From Saccopteryx bilineata (lineage: Eukaryota; Chordata; Mammalia; Chiroptera; Emballonuridae): a stretch of DNA of 64,000 bases. Location of the stretch: positions 268,067,034 through 268,131,033 of the forward strand of contig NC_089493.1 in NCBI RefSeq assembly GCF_036850765.1, read 5' to 3'. Made by a program: the position numbers and the translations under genes. Below are positions 21,809 to 32,859 of the stretch, piece after piece. Position 1 is the first letter of the stretch. Each line of letters starts with the position of its first letter. Under the pieces are notes generated by a model. That model saw nothing but the letters and a program-made list of their open reading frames with translations, was not told the origin of the DNA and ran no database searches.

Positions 21809-21821
21809 GGTCACAGGATGA

Positions 21822-22715
21822 CTACATGCTCTGCTATGAGCAGCACGCACTAAGGTTACTCAGAGGGAAGGTGTAGACAGAATGTCTGGGGATTATTTCC
21901 TGTGATTCTAAAGCTTAAAGGAACCTCAGGGATCTCTTATCTCCAGTGGCCCCTCCATGGATAAAGAACCTGAGGTCACTTTGAGAGTTGGCTGCAAAGC
22001 AAGAAATAATATCTTAGGCCCCTTAATTCCCAGTCCAGAGTTTATAAAGAGAAACTCATCAAACTGCAACTAGCAGACATTTTGATGTTTTCTTGTAAAT
22101 AATTTAGGGGGAGGAGTATAAAACAACAGAATTTTGTTACTAAATATTGATGCTGTAGCTGTTACTTAGAGAAGGTTGCGTATGATGTGTTCAATTAGAT
22201 TCTCTTTGTCTGCTTTTAGAAGCTGGTGTTTGTCTGAAAGGCAGGATCGTAGTGCGGTATTGACACTGACAGCTCCAGGCCTCAAGCAGCGCATCAGGGG
22301 GAGATACTGATCTATCAGCATAATGCGCACACCGGGCGTCTGCTGACTGAGGATGGGAGCAGCAGGACCTGCTGCCTTGGCTTGGCAGCAGAAACCTTTT
22401 CAAGAGTTTCTGAAGTAGGTGTTCAATCCACTGGTGCTCCCTGGGCACCCGTGCCATGAAACATGGCAGAATGGGTTGGAGGGTGGTGGGTAGAGAGCCG
22501 AGCTCTGAGAGGGTCGATTTCAGCTGGAGGGGCCAGCCAAGGCTGTCTCTGAAAAGGGATTCCAGCCCCTGGGACATTTTGGACTCATAAGTCCGCCAAG
22601 AAAAGCCACATCTTTGTACAGAACGCTAGCTCTGTGATTGGCGCCATGCTCAGGGCTCACCAGGCCTTATCTTAATTCTCATGACAATCCTGCAAGCGAA
22701 GTGTCACTATTATTC
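21822..22715. other. Noncoding, with a possible ancient SINE relic
   Basis: 21895-22010 ('gattctaaagcttaaaggaacctcag…aagaacctgaggtcac') resembles a MIR3/AmnSINE-type ancient repeat. The 128-codon minus frame at 22191-22577 has no recognised domain. Confidence 0.35.
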
Positions 22716-22721
22716 CCTGCT

Positions 22722-23260
22722 GTAGGCAGAGTTCTAAGATGGGTCCCAAGATCCAGCTCCCTGGCATACACCCACCCCTGTGTTATCCCAGGACTGTTAA
22801 CACGTTGGGTTTCATCCCCACAATTAGATATTTCATCTGGCCCGGCAGACTTTAAGAAACAGTGGTGATCCGGGTGGGCCGGACTTAATCACACAACATT
22901 AAAAAATAAATCTGGGACTGGAGGTCAGGAACACATCACTCGAGAGGGAGCCAGTGCAAGGAGCTTTCCCTGCGGCTTTGAGGACGGAAGGGGCACATGG
23001 CAGGAATCGGAGCCTACCTCCAGTAGCTGAGAGTGACCCATTGCTGGGAGCTGGGGGAACGATGGGGCCCTTGGTCCCGGAGTGACAAGGAACTAAATGT
23101 GCCAACAGTATGAATGAACTGAGAAGTGGACCCTGGGCTCAGGGTGAGAACACAGCTGCTGACCCCATGATTTTGACTGTGAGACTGAGCAGGGAGGCCA
23201 GCCACACTGTGCCTGGACACCTGACCCACACAGGTCAGAGGGTGTGGAGCTTGTTACGCA
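22722..23260 (+). mobile_element. MLT1/MaLR-type LTR
   Basis: Begins 'tgctgtaggcagagttctaagatgg', contains 'gggtgggccggacttaatcac', 'gtagctgagagtgaccc', 'aatgaactgagaagtgga' and 'ccagccacactgtgcctgg'. This is the layout of a large MaLR-type LTR, apparently without its last segment. Confidence 0.65.
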
Positions 23261-23705
23261 GCCATAGATGAAGAACTGAGGCTGGAGAGCCCCAGGGGCC
23301 CAGGCTGACTAAACTGGGCGGTGACAGAGCCGGGATTGGATCCCAGGACATCGGACTGCTAAGTGAATGTTCTTCAACACTACCAGTGATCCTCAGCCCA
23401 GCTTGTGGGAGTTTATTCAAATGAAACTTAGATACGCCCTATGGGTGGAGCGCTGCCTTCCTTCCCCTGGGTTATGAACCATGGTCTTAGCTCCTGAAAC
23501 CGAAACTAATGGTGGCGAGTGTAGTGGGTGAGGCCTTCTGCATGCAGCCCTCCGCTGTGCAGAGAAGCCGGGCTGGCTGGCGGGGCAGTCCAGTGGAGAA
23601 GAGCGCCTACGCAGAGGAGGCGCCCCTCCCTCAGCCGTGAAAGGGTAGGACTGAGTAGCTGGCCACGAGAGCTGTAAGGAGAAGAGCCTGGAAACATTCT
23701 TCCGC

Positions 23706-23885
23706 CGGCAGTTCTCAAGATGGACCATGCATTAGAACCATCTGGAGAGCTCTTAAAAATCCTGGTGCCCAGACCACGCCCCAGACCAAGTCACTCCAAA
23801 TCTGCGGGAGTGGTGCCAGAGCAACGATACTGTTTAAGTGCCCCAGGTGATTCCAATATGCAGCCAAGGTTGAGAATGGGGGCGG
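23706..23885 (+). mobile_element. MER5-like hAT relic
   Basis: Motifs 'gttctcaagatggaccatgcattagaaccatctgg', 'cttaaaaatcctggtgcccag', 'aggtgattccaatatgcagcc' and 'aaggttgagaatgg' match the MER5/MER58-type nonautonomous hAT layout. Confidence 0.65.
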
Positions 23886-24151
23886 GGCGGAGGGCAGAAA
23901 ATCAGGAAGAGGCATGGGAGCTCCCGCAGCTGAGCCAAGGGGGGGTTTGGGTCTTTGCACCTGGTAGTGTTCCCATTCCTGTCCGGTGGCGTGGGGTGCA
24001 CAGACCTACGGTGTGTGTTGCTCTAGGTGAATTGTGCTTAAGATTCTGTGTGATCAGAGCAGTGACCCCGAACGCCCGCAGCGCTGCCAGCATGGTGCTG
24101 TCCCAACCTGCAGTGGTGGTGGAGCGGAGTAGTTCTGGGTCTCTGAGAGCC

Positions 24152-24330
24152 AGTTTCCGCACTTGAGTACATCATCCTCACCTGGTAGCCTTGACCACAC
24201 ACCTGGCCCCACCTCTCAGGTGTCTGAGGCAGCAGGTCTGGGTGGGGCCCAAGGTTGGGCACTTCTATCAAGTTTCCAAGTGACACTGCTGTTGTGACAC
24301 TGGGAACCACACTTTGGAGCTCTAGGACCT
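24152..24330 (+). mobile_element. MER5A-like hAT relic
   Basis: Motifs 'gagtacatcatcctcacctgg', 'caggtctgggtggggccc', 'caagtttccaagtgac' and 'gaaccacactttggagc' follow MER5A. It is the second MER5-like relic within 600 bp. Confidence 0.65.
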
Positions 24331-24334
24331 GGAA

Positions 24335-24495
24335 TGAAAAGCGGCCCTTTGCTGGCGTGAGGCCACAGAGAAGTCCCTTAACCTGTGTGTGCATCAGTTT
24401 TCTCTTCTGCCATCTGATGTCGCAGCCCCTGTGCCAGAGTGTGTCGTGCGGATTAAACAAGGTGGCTTGCAGTGCCTGCCATGAATAAACTCATT
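24335..24495 (+). repeat. MIR-type SINE relic
   Basis: Has 'agaagtcccttaacctgtgtgtgcatcagttttctc' and 'gattaaacaaggtgg', with the 3' 'gcctgccatgaataaactcatt'. Confidence 0.6.
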
Positions 24496-24559
24496 AATGT
24501 TAACTATTCACCTTAGTTGGGGTCACCCTGGTGGCAGGTTTTTCAGGGACTCACTCATA

Positions 24560-24910
24560 ACAGAGAAAAAAATTGAAAGAAAAAATAGATGTATTGGCTT
24601 ACTTAACTGGCCAGAGACGTATCTGGTTCAGGCACAGCTGGATTCTGGCTCCAGGTGCATCAGGCCTCTCTCTCTCTCTCTCTCATCTCCATCTTTCTGC
24701 TTCCTATAGGTGATCTTTATTTTCAGGGAGGGTCTCCTTGCTTGGTGACAAAGATGCCTTGGCAGTTCCAGGTTGCTATCGTCTTTGCAGCTATGGCCCA
24801 GAACTCTCCCACTCAGTGCTGCAATGCTAGACTGTGTCCACTCTGCCCGTGTGATGCCGGTGTTCGGACTCCAGCGCATAAGTTCACAACTATTCCTTCA
24901 TCATCTCATC
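24560..24910. repeat. Probable old interspersed repeat, family unknown
   Basis: The stretch 'gatgtattggcttacttaactgg' to 'tgtgatgccggtgttcgg' reads like a dispersed element in antisense, with 'gcacagctggattctggctcc' and 'ttgctatcgtctttgcagc'. It contains a CT microsatellite at 24666-24683. I cannot name the family. Confidence 0.35.
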
Positions 24911-25436
24911 ATGCTATGGTTTATTTCTGTTTCCCGTCTCTTCAGACCATCCCCATTCCATCTATTGATGTCATTCCGCATCTCTCCTCCTCACAGCATC
25001 CCTAAATGTGGGTGCGAATTTTACTGATGCAAATAGGAAATACTTAGAAGCTTTATGACAAGTCACAGAAAAACTCCTCTTTGCCAACTCATTAGCCATA
25101 AAATTATGAGAGCCATTGTCCAATGCCATTTCCCAATCCACTTTGCTAAGCATTTCTCCCGTTAGCCTGTCAGATAACACAGTATGAAGGAAAATGCAGA
25201 AGAGTGGACGTGATCTGTCTGTGAGGAGCCGCTGCTTGTCCCTAAGGGACCATACGTGGAAGTCAAAGCTATTCTGGGCACACTGGGAGGAATGAGGAGC
25301 CAATGTCAGGGCTCTTTATGTTGGATGCCACTTTTCTTCTCAAAATGTCTCTTAAAGGAAGAATTTTAGGAGAGAAAGGGTGGGGAAGAGCAGTGGCTAG
25401 TAGTAAGTCAAGAAGATGAAATGGAGGAAGTGTGGT

Positions 25437-25925
<489 letters not shown>

Positions 25926-26439
25926 AAAGGAATAGAGTCCACCCCACTGCATGGTCCAGCAGCATGCCCAGAGGAGTGGTGGGTGCTGGTGGGGGGAGGA
26001 CCCAGCTATAGCCAGTCCTGGGTGGGGCAGGATCTTAGATGCTGTTAGCCATGGTATCCAGCAAATGAATTGAAGGAAGGTCTGAGGATAGGAAAGGGGT
26101 AAGAGGTCAAAGAGATGGCTGAGGAAGAGGCTGACTCAAAGATGATAATATCTGCTACTTCTTATATTGAATTCCTTTTTTGGTCTTCATTACATATATG
26201 AATAGTGTTACTGGATGACACTCTAATGTTTTGTGTACAATAAAACTTCATTAAACAATTGCTCAGGGGAATGGGAAAGATTGTGGTTAATTGAATTATC
26301 TGATTAACTGAAAGTTAATTAACCAGAAATCCTTTGTAGTTCTAAGTCATGCTGTGAATATTCCAATATATCTAAGTTCTCTTTTCTACCAAGGTTAGGA
26401 AGGGGAAGGAGTTAAGGGAGAGGGGGAATAAACCCAGTT

Positions 26440-27010
26440 TTCGTGCAGATTTAAAGTGTGTTAGATAATACTTTATCTAAATACTATTATCTGCTTTCAT
26501 CCTCGTAATTATTCTATGAAGGCAACATAACTCCTTCATTTTACACATAAAATTGAAAAGTAATCATTAGTAAACGTTGCTCTGCTGATTGAGAACGTGG
26601 ATGAGTCTCAGAGACACCTCTGGGATATCGATGCTAGAAGCAGACTGAGTGGGGGTTTTTGAAGTATGTCAGCCCCACGTATAAACCCTGGTCGTCATCC
26701 CAGCTAGTTGTATGACCTTGACTAAGCTGAGGGGTAACAAATCTCAAGGTTAATTACCTGCATACACTCTGAGTAAATCAAACTGGTTTTGAATTCTTAC
26801 TCCACTGCTTTCTGGGCTGTGTGATCTTCAGCCAACTTTTCCTCTTTGTGTCTCAGCTTCTTCATCTGCAAAATGTACCACTCCCTTGCAGGGTTGTGGG
26901 GTGGGGGTGGGGGGACAGTGATGAGTCCTGCATGAACTGTAGCTGGGACTACTATCATCAACATGGCCCGAGGCCACGGTCATATGAGGGCAACAGAGAT
27001 GGACTATGAT
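26440..27010 (+). repeat. MIR-type relics
   Basis: Degraded MIR cores at about 26440-26560 ('ctgctttcatcctcgtaatta', 'attttacacataaaattg'), 26660-26760 and 26785-26935 ('tgctttctgggctgtgtgatctt', 'tctcagcttcttcatctgc'). Boundaries are approximate. Confidence 0.5.
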
Positions 27011-27639
27011 AAAAGTGCAATAAAGAGATCTCCATTTTAGGAGAATCCCAATCTCCCCTTTGTATTAAATCTCTGACACTAACCTTATTTTCTTGTTCTT
27101 TCTTTCCCCTCAACGTATGATGTGAAAAACCTGTTCCACAGGGTGCATATTTGCTAATTTTTGTTTTACTACCACGTATCCCTCCAACGGAAGAGAAGAA
27201 AACACAGTGGAAACCACAGGCATTGTTACCACTAAATCAAGCGTTGGTTTGGCTAAGTCACCAGCCTCTGCTGCCATCATAATTTTAGGGAATGAAAAGA
27301 ACAGTTCTTTCTGCTCAGATTGCTGGAGTTATATTGCTTTCACTTAGCAAGTGAATAATTGATAAGTTGGGGCATATTAACATTGAACAAAAGAGCCCAG
27401 TGGTATAAGGGTCCTGGGAAGGCTGCCTAAATCAATATACACTCATGAATTTTGAGTGCAAAAGGTTGAGCTGAGAAAGAACACAGATTTAGACCCCCAT
27501 TAATATTTGAAACACATTCTGCACACGAGAGGCTTGCTACAGCCCAAATGTTAACTGGAGGGGCTTCGGAGAAATGGCTTCTAAACAAATTTGAAAGCAA
27601 GAGATTTTCCCCTCCGACGATTTCACCAGAAAAATCAAT

Positions 27640-28150
27640 CATCTTTGTTATTTCTGCTGTCAGAAAGCATCTATTAAAAATCTAATTAGAGTATTTTTAT
27701 ACCAATTAAACCTACCAATGCAGCACTTGTCTGGCTCAATGTTTGTAACTGCGGGGAAAAGCAAATGCGTCTTCCTCTGCGATCAGCCCAGACGTGGTAA
27801 AACGTTCCAGCCACTCCTACACGCTCCACCCTCCCCGCGCAGGAGCCAGCCTTAACATCTGATTAATTTAAACATTTTGTAAGGTGTCAGAAGAAGTTTC
27901 TTGCCTGATGCCTCATGGTCACCCGAAGTCCCAGCCCTACCGAGGCCAAAATAACACCATCAGTCACAATTTGCTTTTGAAATGCCTCCTGCTAAGCCCC
28001 CAATTTGAACTATCAAAGCTGGAAATTTTAAACCAAGTGGGAAAATGCTTTCAATTTTAATGATTCATTGCATTCAGCGTCCTGCCAGAAAGTCATCTAT
28101 AGTGTCTGATACCAGCATGCTGCCACCGCCAAGGAAGATGTTTGAAGACT
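27640..28150. promoter_or_regulatory. Candidate conserved noncoding element
   Basis: Unique repeat-free AT-rich DNA with TAATTA at 27683-27688, CAATTAAA, TCTGATTAATTTAAAC near 27860 and an AATTTTAATGATTCATTG stretch near 28055. It reads like constrained enhancer DNA. No alignment was available. Confidence 0.35.
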
Positions 28151-28224
28151 TGTATGCCTGCTGATATTCTAATGACATTGTCAAGGAAACGATTCTCTTC
28201 GGGTAAAGGGTATACACCTTTTAG

Positions 28225-28480
28225 AAGTTATGAAATAGAATCTCACAACTGAAAAGGACCTGAGTGATCATTTTCTCTAGCCCCCCAGGCGTCCGCGGAA
28301 AATAGCAATTCCTCCAGCCAGTCTCAGGCTCAGTTTGCATAGCCCTGGTATTGGTTGCCTCACCACCTTGTGAGACAACATGTTCTACTCCAAGACCCTT
28401 TTAACTTAGAAGCAGGCTTCTTATGTTCAACTATATATAACCCAGCTCCCTATAACTCAGGGTCAACAGATCACTCCTAA
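28225..28480 (+). repeat. Possible ancient MIR3/AmnSINE-type repeat
   Basis: Motifs 'gaatctcacaactgaaaaggacc', 'cagtttgcatagcc' and 'tcaccaccttgtgagacaac' recall an ancient mammalian repeat with the 'block of shared loss of function' layout. Weak assignment. Confidence 0.35.
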
Positions 28481-28825
28481 GCCTCGAGAATGCAGCTATA
28501 ACTCCTCTTCTCCCACAAAGCAATTACTCTGGAGACGAATTCAGAGCATAGGCTCATTATTGGGTCTTAGAGGCTAAAAGGAAAAAACTGGCCTTTCATA
28601 GTGCAGATGGTGTTTGTGCTTTTCGCCGAATTCTCATGCTATATATCTTGGTTAAGGAATTAAAGAAAAATTGCACTTGAGTGGTCCTAAGGAGCACTTA
28701 TTTTTGCTAAGTTCCCTTTTGCTCATACTCATGGTCTCTCTGTTTTTCCTCCAAGGTCCTAACTAACAAGCAAGAGAGAGTCAGAGCTACAGCTCTTAGC
28801 CTTGCTGGAAAGGACTGAGATTCTT

Positions 28826-29033
28826 TTTTTTTTTTTTTTTAATTAATTAATTAATTAATTCATTTTAGAGAGGATGGGGGGAGATAGAGAGAGAGAGATA
28901 GAGAGAGAGAAGGGGGAGGAGCAGGAAGCATCAACTCCCATATGTGCCTTGACCAGGCAAGCCAGGGATTTGAACCGGCAACCTCAGTGTTTCCAGGTTA
29001 ACGCTTTATCCACTGAGCCACCACAGGTCAGGC
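28826..29033 (-). mobile_element. tRNA-derived bat SINE ('GCCTGACCTGTGGTGG' family), antisense
   Basis: The minus strand starts GCCTGACCTGTGGTGGCTCA, has a B box GGTTCAAATCCC, then CT-rich DNA, an AATTAATT-rich tail and an A run. A perfect 15-bp TSD, AGGACTGAGATTCTT, lies at 28811-28825 and 29034-29048. Confidence 0.93.
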
Positions 29034-29107
29034 AGGACTGAGATTCTTGACAGTAAGTCACATTTAAAGATAAAAAACCTCTTCCCCACAAATGCTGAAA
29101 GGCTTTT

Positions 29108-29159
29108 TTTTTTTAATTAAAATTTTCTTTGTTTCATTGAAAGGAGAGAAAGGGCGGGA

Positions 29160-29209
<50 letters not shown>

Positions 29210-29342
29210 ATCAACTTGTTCCACTTTGTTCCATTTAGTTGTGCTCTCATTGGTTGCTTCTCATATGTGCCCTGACTGGGGATTGAACCTGTGACCTTGG
29301 CACCACAGGCTGACGCTCTATTCACTGAGCAACCTGACTGGG
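29108..29342 (-). mobile_element. Ves-like tRNA-derived SINE, antisense
   Basis: The minus strand begins near CCCAGTCAGGTTGCTCAG, with a B box GGTTCAATCCCC and a 'gagcacaactaaatgg' segment, followed by a pure CT stretch (GA at about 29165-29206). TSDs are GCTGAAAGGCTTTT at 29094-29107 and GCTGAGAGGCTTTT at 29343-29356 (13 of 14 match). It inserted about 60 bp from the neighbouring SINE. Confidence 0.9.
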
Positions 29343-29499
29343 GCTGAGAGGCTTTTGAACAAGGGCCAGGAATGTTGGCTACGGTATGATTTGTCCCATC
29401 GTGAGAGGCCTGAGCCTCTCCAATCCCCCTTTTAAATAATTGTTCGTTATTCTTATCTGGGGGAAAGAGAGAAATTGCTGTAGTAAAAACATACAGCCC

Positions 29500-29675
29500 A
29501 CTGAATCAAATAGATCGGGGGTATATTCACGGCTCTACCAATTTCTAGCTGGGACAACTGGGATAAGTTGCTAAAGCTTTTTAATGCCCTGTTTTCCATA
29601 CTGTACCATTGGGGTAAAAATTCCTAGTTCACAGGGTTGTTATTATTATAAAGTGAGATGATGTAATCAAGTGAC
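29500..29675 (+). repeat. MIR-type SINE relic
   Basis: Contains 'ccaatttctagctgggac', 'agttgctaaagc' and 'ttcacagggttgttattattataaagtgag', the MIR core and 3' segment in order. Confidence 0.6.
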
Positions 29676-29682
29676 TTATTGT

Positions 29683-30210
29683 CGTATATTAGTTGGCTTT
29701 TACAGTGTAACAAAGTACTGCCAAACTCAGCTAGAAAAATAAGCATTTGTTTTTGCTCACAAGTCTATGCATAAACTGAGAATTCTGTAGTTTGGGCCAG
29801 GCATGGCTGATCTTGGCTGGGCTGGTTCATGTGTCTGTGTTGAATTGATGGATGGGCTGAGGGTTGGCTCTCTAGGATAGACTTATTTGCATGTCTGGCA
29901 GTCGGGTCGTGGGCAGCTGGAGTTGTTGGATGTCTCTCAGCCACCAGCAGGCTAGCTTGGGCTTATTTACATGGCGGAGGCCCAGAAGCATGCACTCCTT
30001 TTTGAAACTGGCCCCATGTCACATTCCGCTGGCCAAAGCAAGTCATTCAAGGGGTGGAGGAATAGATTCTACCGCTTGATAGGAGGAGCCGCAAAGTCCC
30101 ATTGCAAAGAGGAGCCGCTTTTATAATCAATCTGCCCCACACGGGTCCTGGTGGAAGTACTCTGAAAATGGCAGCTGTTAAAGACAGATTTCACAGACTG
30201 CAAATGGCAG
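29683..30210 (-). mobile_element. MaLR/MLT1-like LTR, antisense
   Basis: Starts 'tattagttggcttttacagtgtaac', with 'ctcacaagtctatgcataaactgag', 'tggctgatcttggctgggctgg' and 'agtcccattgcaaagagg'. This is the reverse-complement layout of a large MaLR-type LTR, degraded towards its right end. Confidence 0.55.
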
Positions 30211-30589
30211 GGATTGATCTTGTCTGTAGCCATTAAGTGGAGACATTTAAACACTGTCCATTAGGAGCCCTGCATCTTAATCATCTTATTGTTAACATTA
30301 GCAATATCTCATAGTTATTACACTTGTCCTGGAATCCATGAAGCGGGGAGCGGATCTGGGTCAAACCTCTCACGGCAGAAGCTGGACAAGTTTCTAGGTC
30401 ACTGAAACTTTGTCCCTGAGTGTACAAATGGGTTGAGCTCCTGGTCAGACATGTCTTGCGAGGCGGAAGTCCTGGGGTTCAGGACCCTGCCGTTATTGAT
30501 CTGCTAAAAGCCCACTTGGACGGCCATTATCATATGCACCCCAGCAAGGTGGCCGGCGTGCAATGCTGAGCATGACCGTGCTCCAGGCA

Positions 30590-31035
30590 TGGTGTTAGGC
30601 TCCTTCTGTTGAACCCTTACCTGGGTCTTGTAGTTTTTCCATTATTGCCCCCATTTCACCATTGCTGAAAGTCACCGAGGCTCTGAAAGTCAGGGTGATT
30701 TATCAATGGCAGAGCTGGAGCTGAACTTGGGGAACTGTAGCTCAAAAGCCTGGGCTTGTCCCTTCACACCTCACCGCCCTGAGATCGGTGGTGGCAAGGA
30801 CTTGGTGAAGAAGGATGGGAAGTACTTTCTGGGAGTGCTCTCCTGGTGCTGGGCACAGACCTGAGCGGCTCACATCTGTCACTTTTCGTCCTGACTGCCC
30901 TACTTCCCATAGCCCCATTTTACAGAGGAAACAACATGCATTCAGAGAGGTTTTATAGCCCCCCAAGTTTGCACAGCCAGGAAGTGACAGAGCGGAGATG
31001 AAAGAACTGTCTGACTCCTCACTACCCCTATACTG
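30590..31035 (-). repeat. Two MIR-type relics
   Basis: About 30590-30735 ('tttcaccattgctgaaagtc…tggcagagctggagctgaac') and 30845-31035 ('ccattttacagaggaaac…gcacagccaggaagtgacag…ctgtctgactcc') are reverse complements of the MIR core and 5' segment. Confidence 0.6.
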
Positions 31036-32390
31036 AAAGACTGTCTTTGTAAGAAATGGGGGGGGGCTCTTTCTGTATGAGCTCCTCATTCCTTAGAATA
31101 CATGCTAATCTGCCTCTCAGGAAAGAGCTCCCCTAATAATCTAATAATCCCCAGGAAATGGAAGGTGCTCTGGCGTGTGGGAACTAGCTGATCAACCAGG
31201 TGCTGCTGTCAGTGGGGGTTTAGGGACCACCAGGGATGAGTCCAGTTGCCCCAGGATAAGGCAGACTGGATGAAACATGTTACCCTGTGTCTTTAATCGA
31301 GGAAGACTCAGAGAGGAAGCACCAGGAACAAATGAAACCGGCTTGCAAAATTATTCCTGGCTCTGCGACACCCTCTGCTATTCCTGGTGTTAAGGTGGTT
31401 GTCAGTTCTCCCAGGCAGAGGCTGAGGGTGAGTGCCGGCCAGCATGGCAGAGGCTCAGCAGGAGCTGTCTGAGGAAGAATGGATTCATTCTGGGCGTCAG
31501 CCACGTGGAGAGGGTCACAGTGACAGCAAGAGTAAGCCCAGCTGCCTCCATCCCTACCGGCTAATCACAGACGCCCAGTCCCTCCACAGCCCCTCCACCT
31601 CCCTCTGAGACCCCAGGGGCTCAACAGGCCCAGCTCGTACCAGCTGCTCCCATCCCTCTCCACCCACCAGCCCCTCCGGGGTGCCTGCTGGTGCTCTCAG
31701 CATCTTCCCTGCACCTTAGGCACTGTTGCACCTACGCTTCTGCCTCTCTACAGGTGGCTAATGCTGCCCTAGGTATCAGAAACCCGAGCATGTGCCCAGG
31801 AAGGTGGTTTCACACCTTCCCTCGGGGCCTGCTGCCTGGGGCTGGTCTGCTGGAGGCTGAGCCTGGACTTCTGGCTGGGTGTGCCCCTTGACTGTTCTAG
31901 GAACCTAGGGAGGCCCCAAAAGTGCTGGGTTCCAGATTTACCCACTGCATCTGCTGTTGGAGGCTTCCCCACATCCCTCCTGAGGGCCCCCTGACCACCT
32001 CAGAGCCTCGGCCCTGTCTGTGTCTGTGACTCCACACTCAGCCGTCTGTCTCTCCCACCACCTGTGCACCCTGAGTACATGGGCCAGGGCCTGGACCCTG
32101 TGTGCCCAGTTATCAGCCCGGTGTCCCCCTCACTTCAGCTCCGGACAGCCTTTAGTTTCCCTCCTTGGATCCCCCAATTCATACCCCCCTCATAACCCTT
32201 GTTTTAGTTGCCTAAAATGGCACCGCGAGAGATTTGGGAAGAATGATGTCATGGGCCACACGGTAAGTGGCTAGCGGGGAGCATCCAGGAAGGACTTCTC
32301 GGAGAAGGGAGCTTGGGGCAGGTCAGTGAGGGGAGGGCCCTGGGTGGGCAAAAGCCTGGAGGGAGGGGTTGAGACTACCTGGGATGTAGG
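31036..32390. other. Noncoding, nothing recognised
   Basis: GC-rich unique DNA. Frames on both strands are short and unrecognised. Confidence 0.4.
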
Positions 32391-32395
32391 AGTTT

Positions 32396-32576
32396 TGTGT
32401 GTGTGTGCACACGCACAGGTGTGTATACGAGCAAGTGTGCACGAATGCCCATGTATGTGTGCATGTGTGTCCTTACATGAATGTGTGGCTATGCATGTAC
32501 ATGTGTGTATCTATTCATATGTGTGAATGTGTGTATGTATGTGTGCTATACATGTATGGGCACGTGTGTGTGTGTG
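32396..32576. repeat. Degenerate TG/CA-rich repeat
   Basis: A long imperfect TG-rich tract with interspersed ATG, CACA and TATG, lying close to a SINE. It produces the low-complexity frame at 32399-32761. Confidence 0.8.
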
Positions 32577-32636
32577 GCAGAATTGGTGTTGAAAAGCCAG
32601 GTTGCTGGCAACGGCCAGGTTTTGGAGGGCCAATTT

Positions 32637-32843
32637 TTTTTTTTTTAAATTTTTTATTTTATTTATTCATTTTAGAGAGGAGAGGGAGAGACAGAGAGAG
32701 GAGAGATAGAGAGAGAGAAGGGGGGAGGAGCAGGAAGCATCAACTCCCATATGTGCCTTGACCAGGCAAGCCCAGGGTTTCGAACCGGCGACCTCAGCAT
32801 TTCCAGGTCGACGCTTTATCCACTGCGCCACCACAGGTCAGGC
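32637..32843 (-). mobile_element. tRNA-derived bat SINE ('GCCTGACCTGTGGTGG' family), antisense, young
   Basis: The minus strand starts GCCTGACCTGTGGTGGCGCA, with an A box TGGCGCAGTGG and an intact-looking B box GGTTCGAAACC. A perfect 15-bp TSD, TTGGAGGGCCAATTT, lies at 32622-32636 and 32844-32858. It appears to be the least decayed copy of this family here. Confidence 0.95.
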
Positions 32844-32859
32844 TTGGAGGGCCAATTTG

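Noticed and set aside
20958..21821. 287-codon plus-strand ORF
   Set aside because: It spans the 19-bp minisatellite, and all forward frames are open only because the unit lacks stop codons.
22191..22577. 128-codon minus-strand ORF
   Set aside because: Looks unlike any protein I know and lies in unremarkable unique DNA.
23420..23720. CpG island or promoter
   Set aside because: Somewhat GC-rich but with few CpGs and no promoter elements. A MER5 relic follows immediately.
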